Assembly: GCA_938014335.1 (NCBI GenBank)
Contig: CALLRP010000053.1
Location: 1 to 56,000, forward strand
Direction of reading: 5' to 3'
DNA: 56,000 bases
DNA from: an uncultured bacterium
GTDB lineage: Bacteria; Hydrogenedentota; Hydrogenedentia; Hydrogenedentales; Hydrogenedentaceae
Positions 48,937 through 56,000 of the stretch are shown here, piece after piece. The notes under the pieces were generated by a model. That model did not search any database, had not been told where the DNA came from, and saw nothing but the letters and a program-made list of their open reading frames with translations. The translations under genes and the position numbers were made by a program. Numbering within the stretch: the stretch's first letter is position 1; each line of letters opens with the position of its first letter.

Positions 48937-48957
48937 CAAGCAAATTCCTTAAAAAAC

Positions 48958-49299
48958 TTAATCCTTAAAACTTGTAAACGGTCCATTACGAAACCACATC
49001 ATTTGTATTTCTTCCGAAGTTATAAATCCATCCTTATTTATGTCCCATTGCTGAAACTGCTGAATAGGAAGACCACTCTCCCTTACAGAAATTTTCCAGT
49101 CTTGATTTGAGTCATATAAAGATATTATACTTTCTGCCTTTTCTTTTGATAATTTTTTCTCATTTATTTCTGATTTGAGAATTTCAGAAAAAGAACGGGT
49201 ATTTTTCGGATAATTATTTTCTATTTTTTTATGACCTATCATCATAAGTGTCTTTGTAAGGGAGTTAATCGCATTTAATCCCATAATCCATTGCATCAT
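48958..49299 (-). CDS. EF-hand protein encoded in the flagellar operon
   Basis: 113 residues. Two EF-hand loops are visible: D63-S-N-Q-D67-W-K-I-S-V-R-E74, with ligands at positions 1, 3, 5 and 12 but Trp instead of Gly at position 6, and the canonical D86-I-N-K-D90-G-F-I-T-S-E-E97. A short hydrophobic stretch near the N-terminus (about 3-22) could be a weak signal or helix. AAGGAA precedes the ATG. It is in line between flgJ and the flgN-like gene, so it is probably cotranscribed with them. Calcium binding is likely; its part in flagellar assembly is unknown. Confidence 0.75.
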   Translation of the reverse strand: MMQWIMGLNAINSLTKTLMMIGHKKIENNYPKNTRSFSEILKSEINEKKLSKEKAESIISLYDSNQDWKISVRESGLPIQQFQQWDINKDGFITSEEIQMMWFRNGPFTSFKD

Positions 49300-49347
49300 T
49301 TTTTTATTCCTTTATATTAATAGTTATCGGCAAATCGCCTTATTTTC

Positions 49348-49677
49348 TTAAACCCGATCTCGCAGATTACTCTCTGTAGAGTTATCTACATTTTTTTGCA
49401 TAGTTTCTGTATTCTGGATAATTTGTTTTGCTATTCCTAATTGCCCTGATTTTGCCATTTCTCCGGCGAACGCATCATGTAACATGTCATAATATATTTC
49501 TTTCGTAGAATTTTGAGGAAAAAGTTTTGATTGAACTACTGTTTTTCGCATTTCTTTTAATAATTCATATAAAAACAACCGTTCCATCTCTTCGCCGGCA
49601 ACTTTTTTCCGTGCTTCTTCAGTCCGAGCGATATCAATATTGGGAACAACATAATTGATGGGGTTTACATATAGCAT
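49348..49677 (-). CDS. flgJ: FlgJ-type rod-binding protein (no muramidase domain)
   Basis: 109 residues, equal to the N-terminal rod-capping domain of FlgJ. EEMERLFLYELLKEMRKTV and the YYDMLHDAFAGEMAKSGQLGIAKQI segment are typical. The C-terminal peptidoglycan hydrolase domain of proteobacterial FlgJ is absent, as in many other phyla. The ATG directly abuts the flgI stop. Confidence 0.88.
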   Translation of the reverse strand: MLYVNPINYVVPNIDIARTEEARKKVAGEEMERLFLYELLKEMRKTVVQSKLFPQNSTKEIYYDMLHDAFAGEMAKSGQLGIAKQIIQNTETMQKNVDNSTESNLRDRV

Positions 49678-50787
49678 CTACATAATCTCCACTTCTGCTT
49701 CGAGGGCTCCTGCCTCTTTCAAAGCCTGAAAAATAGAAATCATATCACGCGGGGTAATCTTCAATCGATTTAGTGCCTCTGCTACCTCCCCTGCAGAAGT
49801 TCCCGAGACCGGCATAAGATACGCCTCCGATTCTTGTACTTCCATTGCAGTGGTTTCTGTAACAACGGGTTGACTCTCAGTAAAAGGTGTTGCCGGTGTT
49901 ACCTGAGGTGTAGAGGTAATTTTAATCGTCATGTTTCCATGAGCTACCTGACAGGGTTTTACCACTACATCTCCCCCAATGACAATAGTCCCTGTTCGTT
50001 CATTAATCACAATTTTTGCCGGTGGACTTGTCGTTACTTCAATATTTTCTATTCGAGCAATAAAACCCGTCAGGTCATTATGGTAGGTCTCCGGAACTGT
50101 TACCCGAACCGACCCTCCCCCCATTGCAAGGGCTATATTCTCACCAAACTGGTTTTCTATTGCCTGACGGATTCTATCTGCTGTGTTAAATTCTGGCTGT
50201 TTTAGTAAAAGGACAATCCGTTCTCCGTCAGTAATTGTTGAGGGAACCTCGCGTTCTACATACGCTCCCAATGGAATGCGACCTGAAGTAGGGTGATTTT
50301 TGCGAATAGCCGTTCCTCCTCCCCCTCCCTTTTCCGCATTAAAACCTCCAATGGAAACAGGTCCCTGAGCTACTGCATATACGGTCTCTCCTAATCCAGG
50401 ACCCTTTAAATGCGTTTCTAAAAGCATACCCCCTTCTAAACTTTTACAATCACCCAATGCATCAATTTTAACATCTATCCGTGTCCCTTCTTTTGCAAAA
50501 GGTGGAATTTCCGCCGTTACCATAACTATTGCAGAATTCTTCGGGGTTAAATCTTTCGGGTTGCTGATAGTTATCCCCAACCGTTCCAACATCTGTCTTT
50601 GTGCCAGACGGGTAACTCCAACACTATCACCTGTCCCCGCAAGTCCCACTACTAGACCTATCCCTTTTAATATATTTCCTCGGGCACCTTGAACCTCACA
50701 TAAATCGCGTATCCTCGCTGAATCCGCCAGTACAGGAAAAAGTAGAATTAATAAAGCAATATACAAAAACAACTTTTTTCTAAACAT
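49678..50787 (-). CDS. flgI: Flagellar P-ring protein FlgI
   Basis: 369 residues with a signal peptide (about 1-23, ending LADSA). The conserved start RIRDLCEVQGARGNILKGIGLVVGLAGTGDS and the segments EGTRIDVKIDALGDCKSLEGG and RIPLGAYVEREVPS are diagnostic. It forms the ring in the peptidoglycan layer around the rod. The end (VSGTSAGEVAEALNRLKITPRDMISIFQALKEAGAL) is also typical. Confidence 0.97.
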   Translation of the reverse strand: MFRKKLFLYIALLILLFPVLADSARIRDLCEVQGARGNILKGIGLVVGLAGTGDSVGVTRLAQRQMLERLGITISNPKDLTPKNSAIVMVTAEIPPFAKEGTRIDVKIDALGDCKSLEGGMLLETHLKGPGLGETVYAVAQGPVSIGGFNAEKGGGGGTAIRKNHPTSGRIPLGAYVEREVPSTITDGERIVLLLKQPEFNTADRIRQAIENQFGENIALAMGGGSVRVTVPETYHNDLTGFIARIENIEVTTSPPAKIVINERTGTIVIGGDVVVKPCQVAHGNMTIKITSTPQVTPATPFTESQPVVTETTAMEVQESEAYLMPVSGTSAGEVAEALNRLKITPRDMISIFQALKEAGALEAEVEIM

Positions 50788-50801
50788 ATTGAAACTCCTT
50801 A

Positions 50802-51446
50802 TTAAAATGGAGAAAACCAGTCCAAAATTTTCGTGATGAGTCCACGCCTTTGATTATTCCACAGGTCTCCTTTACCTTTGAGTTGAACCTGAGCATTGGC
50901 TACCTGTGTTGACAATACTGTATTATCGGGTGCCACATCTTTTGAGCGGACAACTCCACTAACTGTTAGAAGCGAATCTTCGCGGTTTACTGTTACCCGT
51001 TTTTCGCCTTCTATTCTCAAGTTACCATTCGGATATACTTGTGTAACGACACAGGCTATCGTAGTGGTCAATGTACTCGTGCGTGTCGTTTTACCCCTCG
51101 CTTTGGTCTCGTTTTCTGCTTCAATCTTCCAGTTTGGCAATAAATCAGGGTTCAACAAGCCCAAACCATCCGGCTTCTCCGCTACAAGAAAGTTATTATC
51201 TTTCTCTTTGGCTTTACTCTCTACATCAGATTCCTTCTTCGTATTCGTATCTGCTGTTGTGCTCGCAGATATTTTCTCCCGAACAAGTATTGTAATAATA
51301 TCCCCGGGCTGAAAACGTGTCCCTTTCTCAGATATTAATGTTCCCGCACGTTGTGCATCCTGTGTAAAAAGACTATCTCCATAAGAGATGGACAGAATAC
51401 ACAAGATACATAAGAGAAAAACAATCATTATCTTTCGTGCTTTCAT
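50802..51446 (-). CDS. flgH: Flagellar L-ring protein FlgH
   Basis: 214 residues. SLFTQDAQRAGTLISEKGTRFQPGDIITILVREKISAST and the C-terminal GNLRIEGEKRVTVNRED...VSGVVRSKDV pattern identify FlgH, which forms the outer-membrane ring. The signal sequence (MKARKIMIVFLLCILCILSI) has Cys13 and Cys16 but no clear lipobox (L-[AS]-[GA]-C), whereas most FlgH proteins are lipoproteins. It starts 6 bases after flgA. Confidence 0.95.
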   Translation of the reverse strand: MKARKIMIVFLLCILCILSISYGDSLFTQDAQRAGTLISEKGTRFQPGDIITILVREKISASTTADTNTKKESDVESKAKEKDNNFLVAEKPDGLGLLNPDLLPNWKIEAENETKARGKTTRTSTLTTTIACVVTQVYPNGNLRIEGEKRVTVNREDSLLTVSGVVRSKDVAPDNTVLSTQVANAQVQLKGKGDLWNNQRRGLITKILDWFSPF

Positions 51447-51452
51447 AATGAA

Positions 51453-52424
51453 TTACTCCACTTTAACTGTTCCATCTGATTGAACCGTTGCTTCAAACTG
51501 CTGGTCAGAATTCAAATACATACATCGAACTCGCTCGCCTATTCTCGCATCCGATAACACTTTTACTTTGGCTGAAATAGATATATTCCCTTGCATATAT
51601 TCCACAGGAACCACTTGATTCCGTTTCACCACCACAGGAGACTCAATATCTTCCAACCGAATATGGGCTCCCGAAGGAATCAATTTCTTTGCAGACATTC
51701 CCACAACGGAATACATATCCCATATAGGCGAACCCATACTCCGAGACAATGGTGTTTGACGAATAGATATATCCTTTTCTGTGATTATTTTTCCACGAGG
51801 TATATCGCGAACTGCAATCACTACGAACCCTTCCGTTACAATTGATACCCTACAAATAATTGTTTTCTGGACCTTACCCCCGACACGAATAATCCCACGG
51901 AAAATTCCCGCCCCTATATAACGATATGAATTATTCGGCTTCCATGTTATCTCCACATCCCCTTCAGGAAAGACCAAATCTTCAGCAGGAGGATATATTT
52001 CAATTTGCGTTTGACTTACATCCCAGGGCATTTGTTCCTGTATATAATGTCGTAATGACTCAATAACGATATCTTTCGTGATAACTGTCGTTGCCCGCTT
52101 TACTACTGTTTGCCCCGCCTCATTAACGCCCAAATTCTCCGTATCTACACCAAGTTGCTTCAATTTGGAAAATACCAGTGTGTTGGGAACAACCCGAGCA
52201 TACCCCGGTTTCGGAGCAGGTAATAACGGAATACCATTTATAGTTTCTGTATCTATTCCCTCCACGACATCATTCAACATTACTTTATCCCCGGACACTT
52301 CCGCCTCGTGTCTTACTACAATATTTTGCGAATATCCTGCACTATTTAAAAAGATTACTATCAAATATAACAAAACCTTTTTGTTACATTTGGTAGAACA
52401 CCTCTTCGAAACATCTCCTGCCAT
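51453..52424 (-). CDS. flgA: Flagella basal body P-ring formation protein FlgA
   Basis: 323 residues with a signal sequence (hydrophobic about 16-31, ending GYSQN). The C-terminal SAF-like domain is recognisable in VIAVRDIPRGKIITEKDISIRQTPLS and GMSAKKLIPSGAHIRLEDIESPVVVKRNQVV, the conserved FlgA region. FlgA is the periplasmic chaperone for P-ring assembly. It lies between flgG and flgH. Confidence 0.92.
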   Translation of the reverse strand: MAGDVSKRCSTKCNKKVLLYLIVIFLNSAGYSQNIVVRHEAEVSGDKVMLNDVVEGIDTETINGIPLLPAPKPGYARVVPNTLVFSKLKQLGVDTENLGVNEAGQTVVKRATTVITKDIVIESLRHYIQEQMPWDVSQTQIEIYPPAEDLVFPEGDVEITWKPNNSYRYIGAGIFRGIIRVGGKVQKTIICRVSIVTEGFVVIAVRDIPRGKIITEKDISIRQTPLSRSMGSPIWDMYSVVGMSAKKLIPSGAHIRLEDIESPVVVKRNQVVPVEYMQGNISISAKVKVLSDARIGERVRCMYLNSDQQFEATVQSDGTVKVE

Positions 52425-52432
52425 TCGTTAGA

Positions 52433-53224
52433 TTATCTCCTCACATTATTCGCAGTCTGGAGCATTTCATCGGATGCCTGTATTACACGCGAATTAGCTT
52501 CATAAGCACGCTGTGCGATAATCATCTGTATCACTTCTTCTACAACCTGAACATTCGAGTTTTCTAAGAACCCTTGAGCAATAGTCCCAAGTCCATCTAA
52601 TCCCGGCTGACCCACATTCGGGGCCCCGGATGCTTGCGTTTCAAGAAATAAATTCCTACCTAATCTTGCATCCAGTCCCGCCGGATTAGAAAATCGTGCT
52701 AATTCTAATGTTCCAATATTTTGCGGGGTATTATCCCCCGGAACACGCACAGACACCGTGCCATCTGCACCGACTGTTATTAATTCTGCTTCTGTGGGAA
52801 TTGTAATAGCAGGTGTCAGCGGATAACCATCTACCGTCATAACCGTCCCTTCTTCATTAATCTTAAAAGCCCCGTCCCTCGTATATGCAGTTGTCCCATC
52901 GGGTAATTCAATCTGAAAGAAACCATCTCCCTCAATCATCAAATCCAACGGATTTCCCGTCTGAATTGCAGAACCTGATGAAAAAATCTTTGAAACAGCC
53001 GAAGGACGAACACCATGCCCAATTTGAATACCTTCCGGAATGGTTGTCCCTGCTGTTGTCTCACTTCCCGCAGGCTTAATGGTTTCATATAATAAATCTT
53101 GAAAATTAACACGACTTCGCTTAAAACCTGTCGTGTTAACATTCGCTAAGTTATTTGCAATAGCGTCAATATTCATTTGTTGAGCAATCATTCCTGTTGC
53201 CGCAGTGAACAACGAACGAATCAT
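52433..53224 (-). CDS. flgG: Flagellar distal rod protein FlgG
   Basis: 263 residues, the standard length. The N-terminal [47 protein letters not shown] and the C-terminal [38 protein letters not shown] are characteristic. It builds the distal rod crossing the periplasm. It follows flgF by 23 bases. Confidence 0.98.
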   Translation of the reverse strand: MIRSLFTAATGMIAQQMNIDAIANNLANVNTTGFKRSRVNFQDLLYETIKPAGSETTAGTTIPEGIQIGHGVRPSAVSKIFSSGSAIQTGNPLDLMIEGDGFFQIELPDGTTAYTRDGAFKINEEGTVMTVDGYPLTPAITIPTEAELITVGADGTVSVRVPGDNTPQNIGTLELARFSNPAGLDARLGRNLFLETQASGAPNVGQPGLDGLGTIAQGFLENSNVQVVEEVIQMIIAQRAYEANSRVIQASDEMLQTANNVRR

Positions 53225-53247
53225 AAATTAATCCTTCTCTTTATGTT

Positions 53248-54006
53248 TTAACCCGCAAGTCCAACCTGGTCAATAAGTCTACCGATGGACTCATCTATTG
53301 CAGAAATAACACGCTGATTGGCTTCATACGCACGAAGTCCCAGCGTAAGGCGCACCATCTCTGTGGGAATCTTTGTATTCGACCATTCTAAATACCCCTG
53401 ACGAAAAGCACTCTTTGAGGCAGGTTGCATTCCCCTCTGAACCTCCTGAGTCGCTGAATATACATTTTCCCCTTCCCTCTTCAAACGCTCCGGATGGGTA
53501 AACTCTATACAGCGGATTTGTCCCACAGGGACACCATCTACCGTTACATTCCCATCTACCGAGACATTAATTTCTGTCCCCTGTATCTGAATAGGTTGCC
53601 CATTCGTTCCTAAAACACGATAACCCTGTGGTGTAGACAAATAGCCCTCCGCATCCAGTGTTAAGTCTCCTGCACGAGTATATCGCTCACCAGAGGGTGT
53701 TTGTAAAACAAAATAACCCGGTCCCTGAATTGCAATATTCAAGGCATTCCCCGTTTGTTTCAAAGGACCTAACGATAAATCAGGGAAGGTTTCTACCACT
53801 TTTACACCTCCGCCAGGGGCACTTTTAGGGACATACACATGATACTTTTCCCCTACTTTGCGAAATAAAGGATAAAAACCTAACTGTACCGGTGTAAGCG
53901 CTTTATAGCCCGCTGTGCTTGAATTAGCAACATTGTTAGCATACACCGACTGCCTCTGTTCAGAGGCAATCATTCCACCTGCGGATATGTATATTCCCGG
54001 TATCAT
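53248..54006 (-). CDS. flgF: Flagellar proximal rod protein FlgF
   Basis: 252 residues. It is a rod/hook-family protein with the N-terminal SAGGMIASEQRQSVYANNVANSSTAGYKA and C-terminal GYLEWSNTKIPTEMVRLTLGLRAYEANQRVI helices that pack into the rod. Position directly before flgG and the shorter, less conserved N-terminus favour FlgF over a second FlgG. It is the first gene of the flagellar operon. The ribosome binding site is weak (TGAG). Confidence 0.85.
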   Translation of the reverse strand: MIPGIYISAGGMIASEQRQSVYANNVANSSTAGYKALTPVQLGFYPLFRKVGEKYHVYVPKSAPGGGVKVVETFPDLSLGPLKQTGNALNIAIQGPGYFVLQTPSGERYTRAGDLTLDAEGYLSTPQGYRVLGTNGQPIQIQGTEINVSVDGNVTVDGVPVGQIRCIEFTHPERLKREGENVYSATQEVQRGMQPASKSAFRQGYLEWSNTKIPTEMVRLTLGLRAYEANQRVISAIDESIGRLIDQVGLAG

Positions 54007-54376
54007 TTTTACTCATAAATCTATATTGAATTAGTTTTATGTTTTTTCAAAGGCGGGTGGCATGGCGACAACGATTTTCAAAAGGGACAAAGAAACACAT
54101 GGGCGCAAAACATTGCGCCATGCCGACCCATGGAGGAAAGTTGCTATGGGACTTTTTGCACTTGAATATTCAACTTTCATATTAACTAATTAGCAAAGTC
54201 CATGCCATAAAAATTGAATATGACAAACTGTTGAAAAATAACAATTTAAAAAAATTAATTTCTAAAATATGCTTAAAAAATAGGAATGATTTTCCACAAA
54301 AAAAGGAAGAATTTGCATTTTATATCGTTTTATTCATAAATTAACAAGGATAAAAGGAAAATAAGAGTACCTAAAA
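54007..54376. other. Divergent intergenic region with nested inverted repeats
   Basis: 370 bases between flgF (-) and engB (+). It should contain both promoters. A minus-strand TTGAAA at 54045-54050 could be a -35 for the flagellar operon, but no convincing -10 at the right distance was seen. A large imperfect inverted repeat occupies 54055-54129 (described separately). The rest is AT-rich without an ORF. Confidence 0.5.
54055..54129. repeat. Large inverted repeat with an alternative inner hairpin
   Basis: GGGTGGCATGGCG (54055-54067) pairs with CGCCATGCCGACCC (54116-54129) over 13 bases with one bulge and a 48-base loop. Inside it GGCGCA (54102-54107) and TGCGCC (54114-54119) form a second perfect 6-bp stem. 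The two stems share bases 54116-54119, so they cannot form together. Confidence 0.6.
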
Positions 54377-54967
54377 ATGAAAATATCATCCATAGAGTTC
54401 AAAAAAAGTATTTTAGACATTCGGGACCTTCCACGCGATCGCAAACATGAAATCGCCTTTGCTGGAAAATCCAATGTCGGAAAATCTTCTTTATTAAACA
54501 CCCTTTGGGGGCGGAAGAATCTTGCAAAAACAAGTAACACACCCGGGAAAACAAGAACCATCAATTTCTTTGAAGTTAATGGAAAATTTTATATGGTTGA
54601 TTTGCCAGGTTACGGTTACGCAAAGGTTCCGCAAAAAATGAAGGAACAATGGAATAAAGTAATGTTCGATTATTTAACCCAAAGTGAAAATCTACAACTT
54701 GTCGTTGTGCTTATTGATTCACGCCATGGACCAGGAGACCACGACCATCAATTATTGGACTTTCTGGAAGAACATGAGATTCCTACCCTGCTCGTAGCTA
54801 CAAAAATTGACAAATTAGGAAATGCACAAAGAAAAATACAATTAGATAAAATCCGCAAAGAACTACAATTAGATGATGACGCCATTCTACTCCCCTTCTC
54901 TTCACAAACCAAAGAAGGCGTCACCCCCCTCTGGAAAATTATTGAGGAAGTACTAATGTATAAATGA
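54377..54967 (+). CDS. engB: Ribosome biogenesis GTP-binding protein EngB (YsxC/YihA)
   Basis: 196 residues, typical. GTPase motifs: G1 AGKSNVGKSSL (29-39), G2-region TSNTPGKTRTINFF, G3 VDLPGYGYAKV, G4 ATKIDKLG and a G5-like SSQTKEG. EngB is an essential GTPase for large ribosomal subunit assembly. It is transcribed rightward, alone, and is followed by about 270 bases of unassigned AT-rich sequence and the repeat array. Confidence 0.96.
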   Translation: MKISSIEFKKSILDIRDLPRDRKHEIAFAGKSNVGKSSLLNTLWGRKNLAKTSNTPGKTRTINFFEVNGKFYMVDLPGYGYAKVPQKMKEQWNKVMFDYLTQSENLQLVVVLIDSRHGPGDHDHQLLDFLEEHEIPTLLVATKIDKLGNAQRKIQLDKIRKELQLDDDAILLPFSSQTKEGVTPLWKIIEEVLMYK

Positions 54968-55236
54968 AACAAACCATTTCACTTGTTCGCACCTTAAATA
55001 ATAAATATAATGAAAAGCCACAATAAGAGAAGATGCATAAAATCACCCCTGAACGAGATAAAAAAATTCCTTAATTTATATTTTATATTCTTTATGAACT
55101 AACATACCAATTCATTCCTCCATGTCTCTCCATACTTCCTTATGCCTCCAAAGATAAATAATCCCAACTCGAACGATACAAACCTACACAAATAAAAAAA
55201 CAAAAAAGTACTCCCTCATCACCTTACCCAAAAAAA
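54968..55236. other. Gene-free AT-rich spacer between engB and the repeat array
   Basis: About 270 bases with no supported ORF, RNA gene or clear terminator. Short A runs near 55193-55209 precede the repeat array. Confidence 0.45.
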
Positions 55237-56000
55237 CTCTCTGTGCTTCTCTGTGCCCTCTGTGGTGAAGAAGAAAAAAAAAATTTAACCACAGAGAACA
55301 CAGAGATACACGGAGAAAGAAAAGAAGACAGAGTAAGGTATGATGCGAATAAAGTATTCTTTTCTCAGTTTATCCTCGACCTGGCAGGGAAAACCGTGCT
55401 TAAAAATGGCAACAAACATTTTCTACCGCATGAATCTCCGTGCTTCTCTGTGCCCTCTGTGGTGAGAAAGAAAAAAGAAATTTAACCACAGAGAACACAG
55501 AGATACACGGAGAGAAAGAACAGGGAGAGAAATAAGATGCGAAGAAACTCGTTTCTCTTAATTTATCCTCAACTCGGCATGTAAATCCGTGCTTTAAAAT
55601 GGCAACAAACATTTCCTACCACATATATCTCTGTGCTACTCTGTGCCCTCTGTGGTGAGAAAGAAAAAAGAAATTTAACCACAGAGAACACGGAGATACA
55701 CGGAGAGAAAAAAGAACACGGAGAGAAATAAGATGCGGAAGAAACTCGTTTCTCTTAATTTATCCCCAATTCGGCATGTAAATCCGTGATTTAAAATGGC
55801 AACAACTATTTCCTACCGCATATATCTCTGTGCTTCTCTGTGCACTCTGTGGTGAAGAAGAAAAAAAGATTTAACCACAGAGAACACAGAGAGACACGGA
55901 GAAAGGAAAGAAGACAGAGTAAGGTTTGATGCGAATAAAGTATTCTTTTCTCAGTTTATCCTCGACCTGGCAGGGTAAACCATTACTAAAAATAGGAATA
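55237..56000. repeat. Tandem array of about 195-bp palindrome-bearing repeats (runs off window end)
   Basis: Four copies with a period of 193-197 bases, measured at the TGTGGTG core (55261, 55458, 55651, 55848). Each has an imperfect inverted repeat: a left arm like CTTCTCTGTGCCCTCTGTGG and a right arm like CCACAGAGAACACAGAGATA, separated by about 21 A-rich bases. Right arms are at about 55288-55315, 55485-55512, 55678-55705 and 55874-55901. Spacers after copies 1 and 4 match each other (GATGCGAATAAAGTATTC, CCTCGACCTGGCAGGG), and those after copies 2 and 3 match each other (AAGAAACTCGTTTCTCTTAA, TCGGCATGTAAATCCGTG), an A-B-B-A order. ORFs read across it are artefacts. Confidence 0.9.

Noticed and set aside
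55237..55612. ORFs of 70-80 codons reading through the right-end repeats on both strands
   Set aside because: They are translations of the tandem palindromic repeats, with no start signals.
55237..56000. CRISPR array
   Set aside because: The unit is about 195 bp, the spacers are themselves repeated, and there are no cas genes.

Overview
The window reads as a chromosomal segment of an AT-rich, flagellated, diderm (Gram-negative-type) bacterium. Diderm evidence is direct: P-ring and L-ring flagellar proteins (FlgI, FlgH), a family 9 (heptosyltransferase-type) glycosyltransferase and a SurA/PpiC-type periplasmic foldase. Secreted proteins carry calcium-binding C-terminal modules (thrombospondin type 3, dockerin), and LL-diaminopimelate aminotransferase, NfeD proteins and FloA are present. 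Together with the gene order this fits an uncultured phylum near Hydrogenedentota/Planctomycetota, but that placement is a low-confidence inference. Nothing looks like a prophage, insertion sequence, integron or CRISPR array, and I found no rRNA or tRNA gene.

Layout. 1-3.6 kb (+): end of a glycoside-hydrolase-like gene, a ComF-type phosphoribosyltransferase and a family 9 glycosyltransferase. 3.7-5.0 kb (+): a calcineurin-like phosphoesterase converging on thiL-nnrD (-). 7.2-8.9 kb (-): a NagB-like and PIG-L deacetylase pair behind a well-formed promoter with a palindromic operator. 9.0-13.0 kb (-): two paralogous secreted lysyl-endopeptidase-type serine proteases, divergent from an unknown secreted protein. 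14.3-15.7 kb (-): yqaA-like and surE. 16-19.7 kb (+): a lone receiver-domain protein, an inositol-monophosphatase-family enzyme with N-terminal AT-hooks, dapL and a PTS EIIA protein. 19.7-21.9 kb: radical SAM protein, 2Fe-2S ferredoxin, unknown membrane protein. 22.0-26.2 kb (+): nfeD, unknown, short nfeD, floA, unknown, a membrane-microdomain operon. 26.2-33.1 kb (-): phoH, pgpH, ybeY and two CorC/HlyC-type proteins. 33.1-36.8 kb (-): a 52-residue small ORF, PpiC-type foldase, unknown membrane protein, enolase, ftsB-like. 36.9-45.0 kb (-): rpoB-rpoC with a strong promoter and a strong intrinsic terminator. 45.2-47.0 kb (-): rsmI and a glucuronokinase-like GHMP kinase. 47.5-54.0 kb (-): one flagellar operon, flgF-flgG-flgA-flgH-flgI-flgJ, an EF-hand protein, flgN-like, flgL. 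54.4-55.0 kb (+): engB, followed by a tandem array of about 195-bp palindrome-bearing repeats that runs off the window end.

Most genes are core housekeeping. The items most worth a second look are: the AT-hook/IMPase fusion; the 52-residue ORF squeezed between the rpoBC terminator and the foldase gene; the operator-bearing amino-sugar-type operon, whose NagB-like protein lacks a catalytic Asp; the EF-hand gene in the flagellar operon and the missing flgK; the two competing hairpins upstream of that operon; and the A-B-B-A repeat array at the right edge. I do not see a clearly new multi-gene defence or mobile system.
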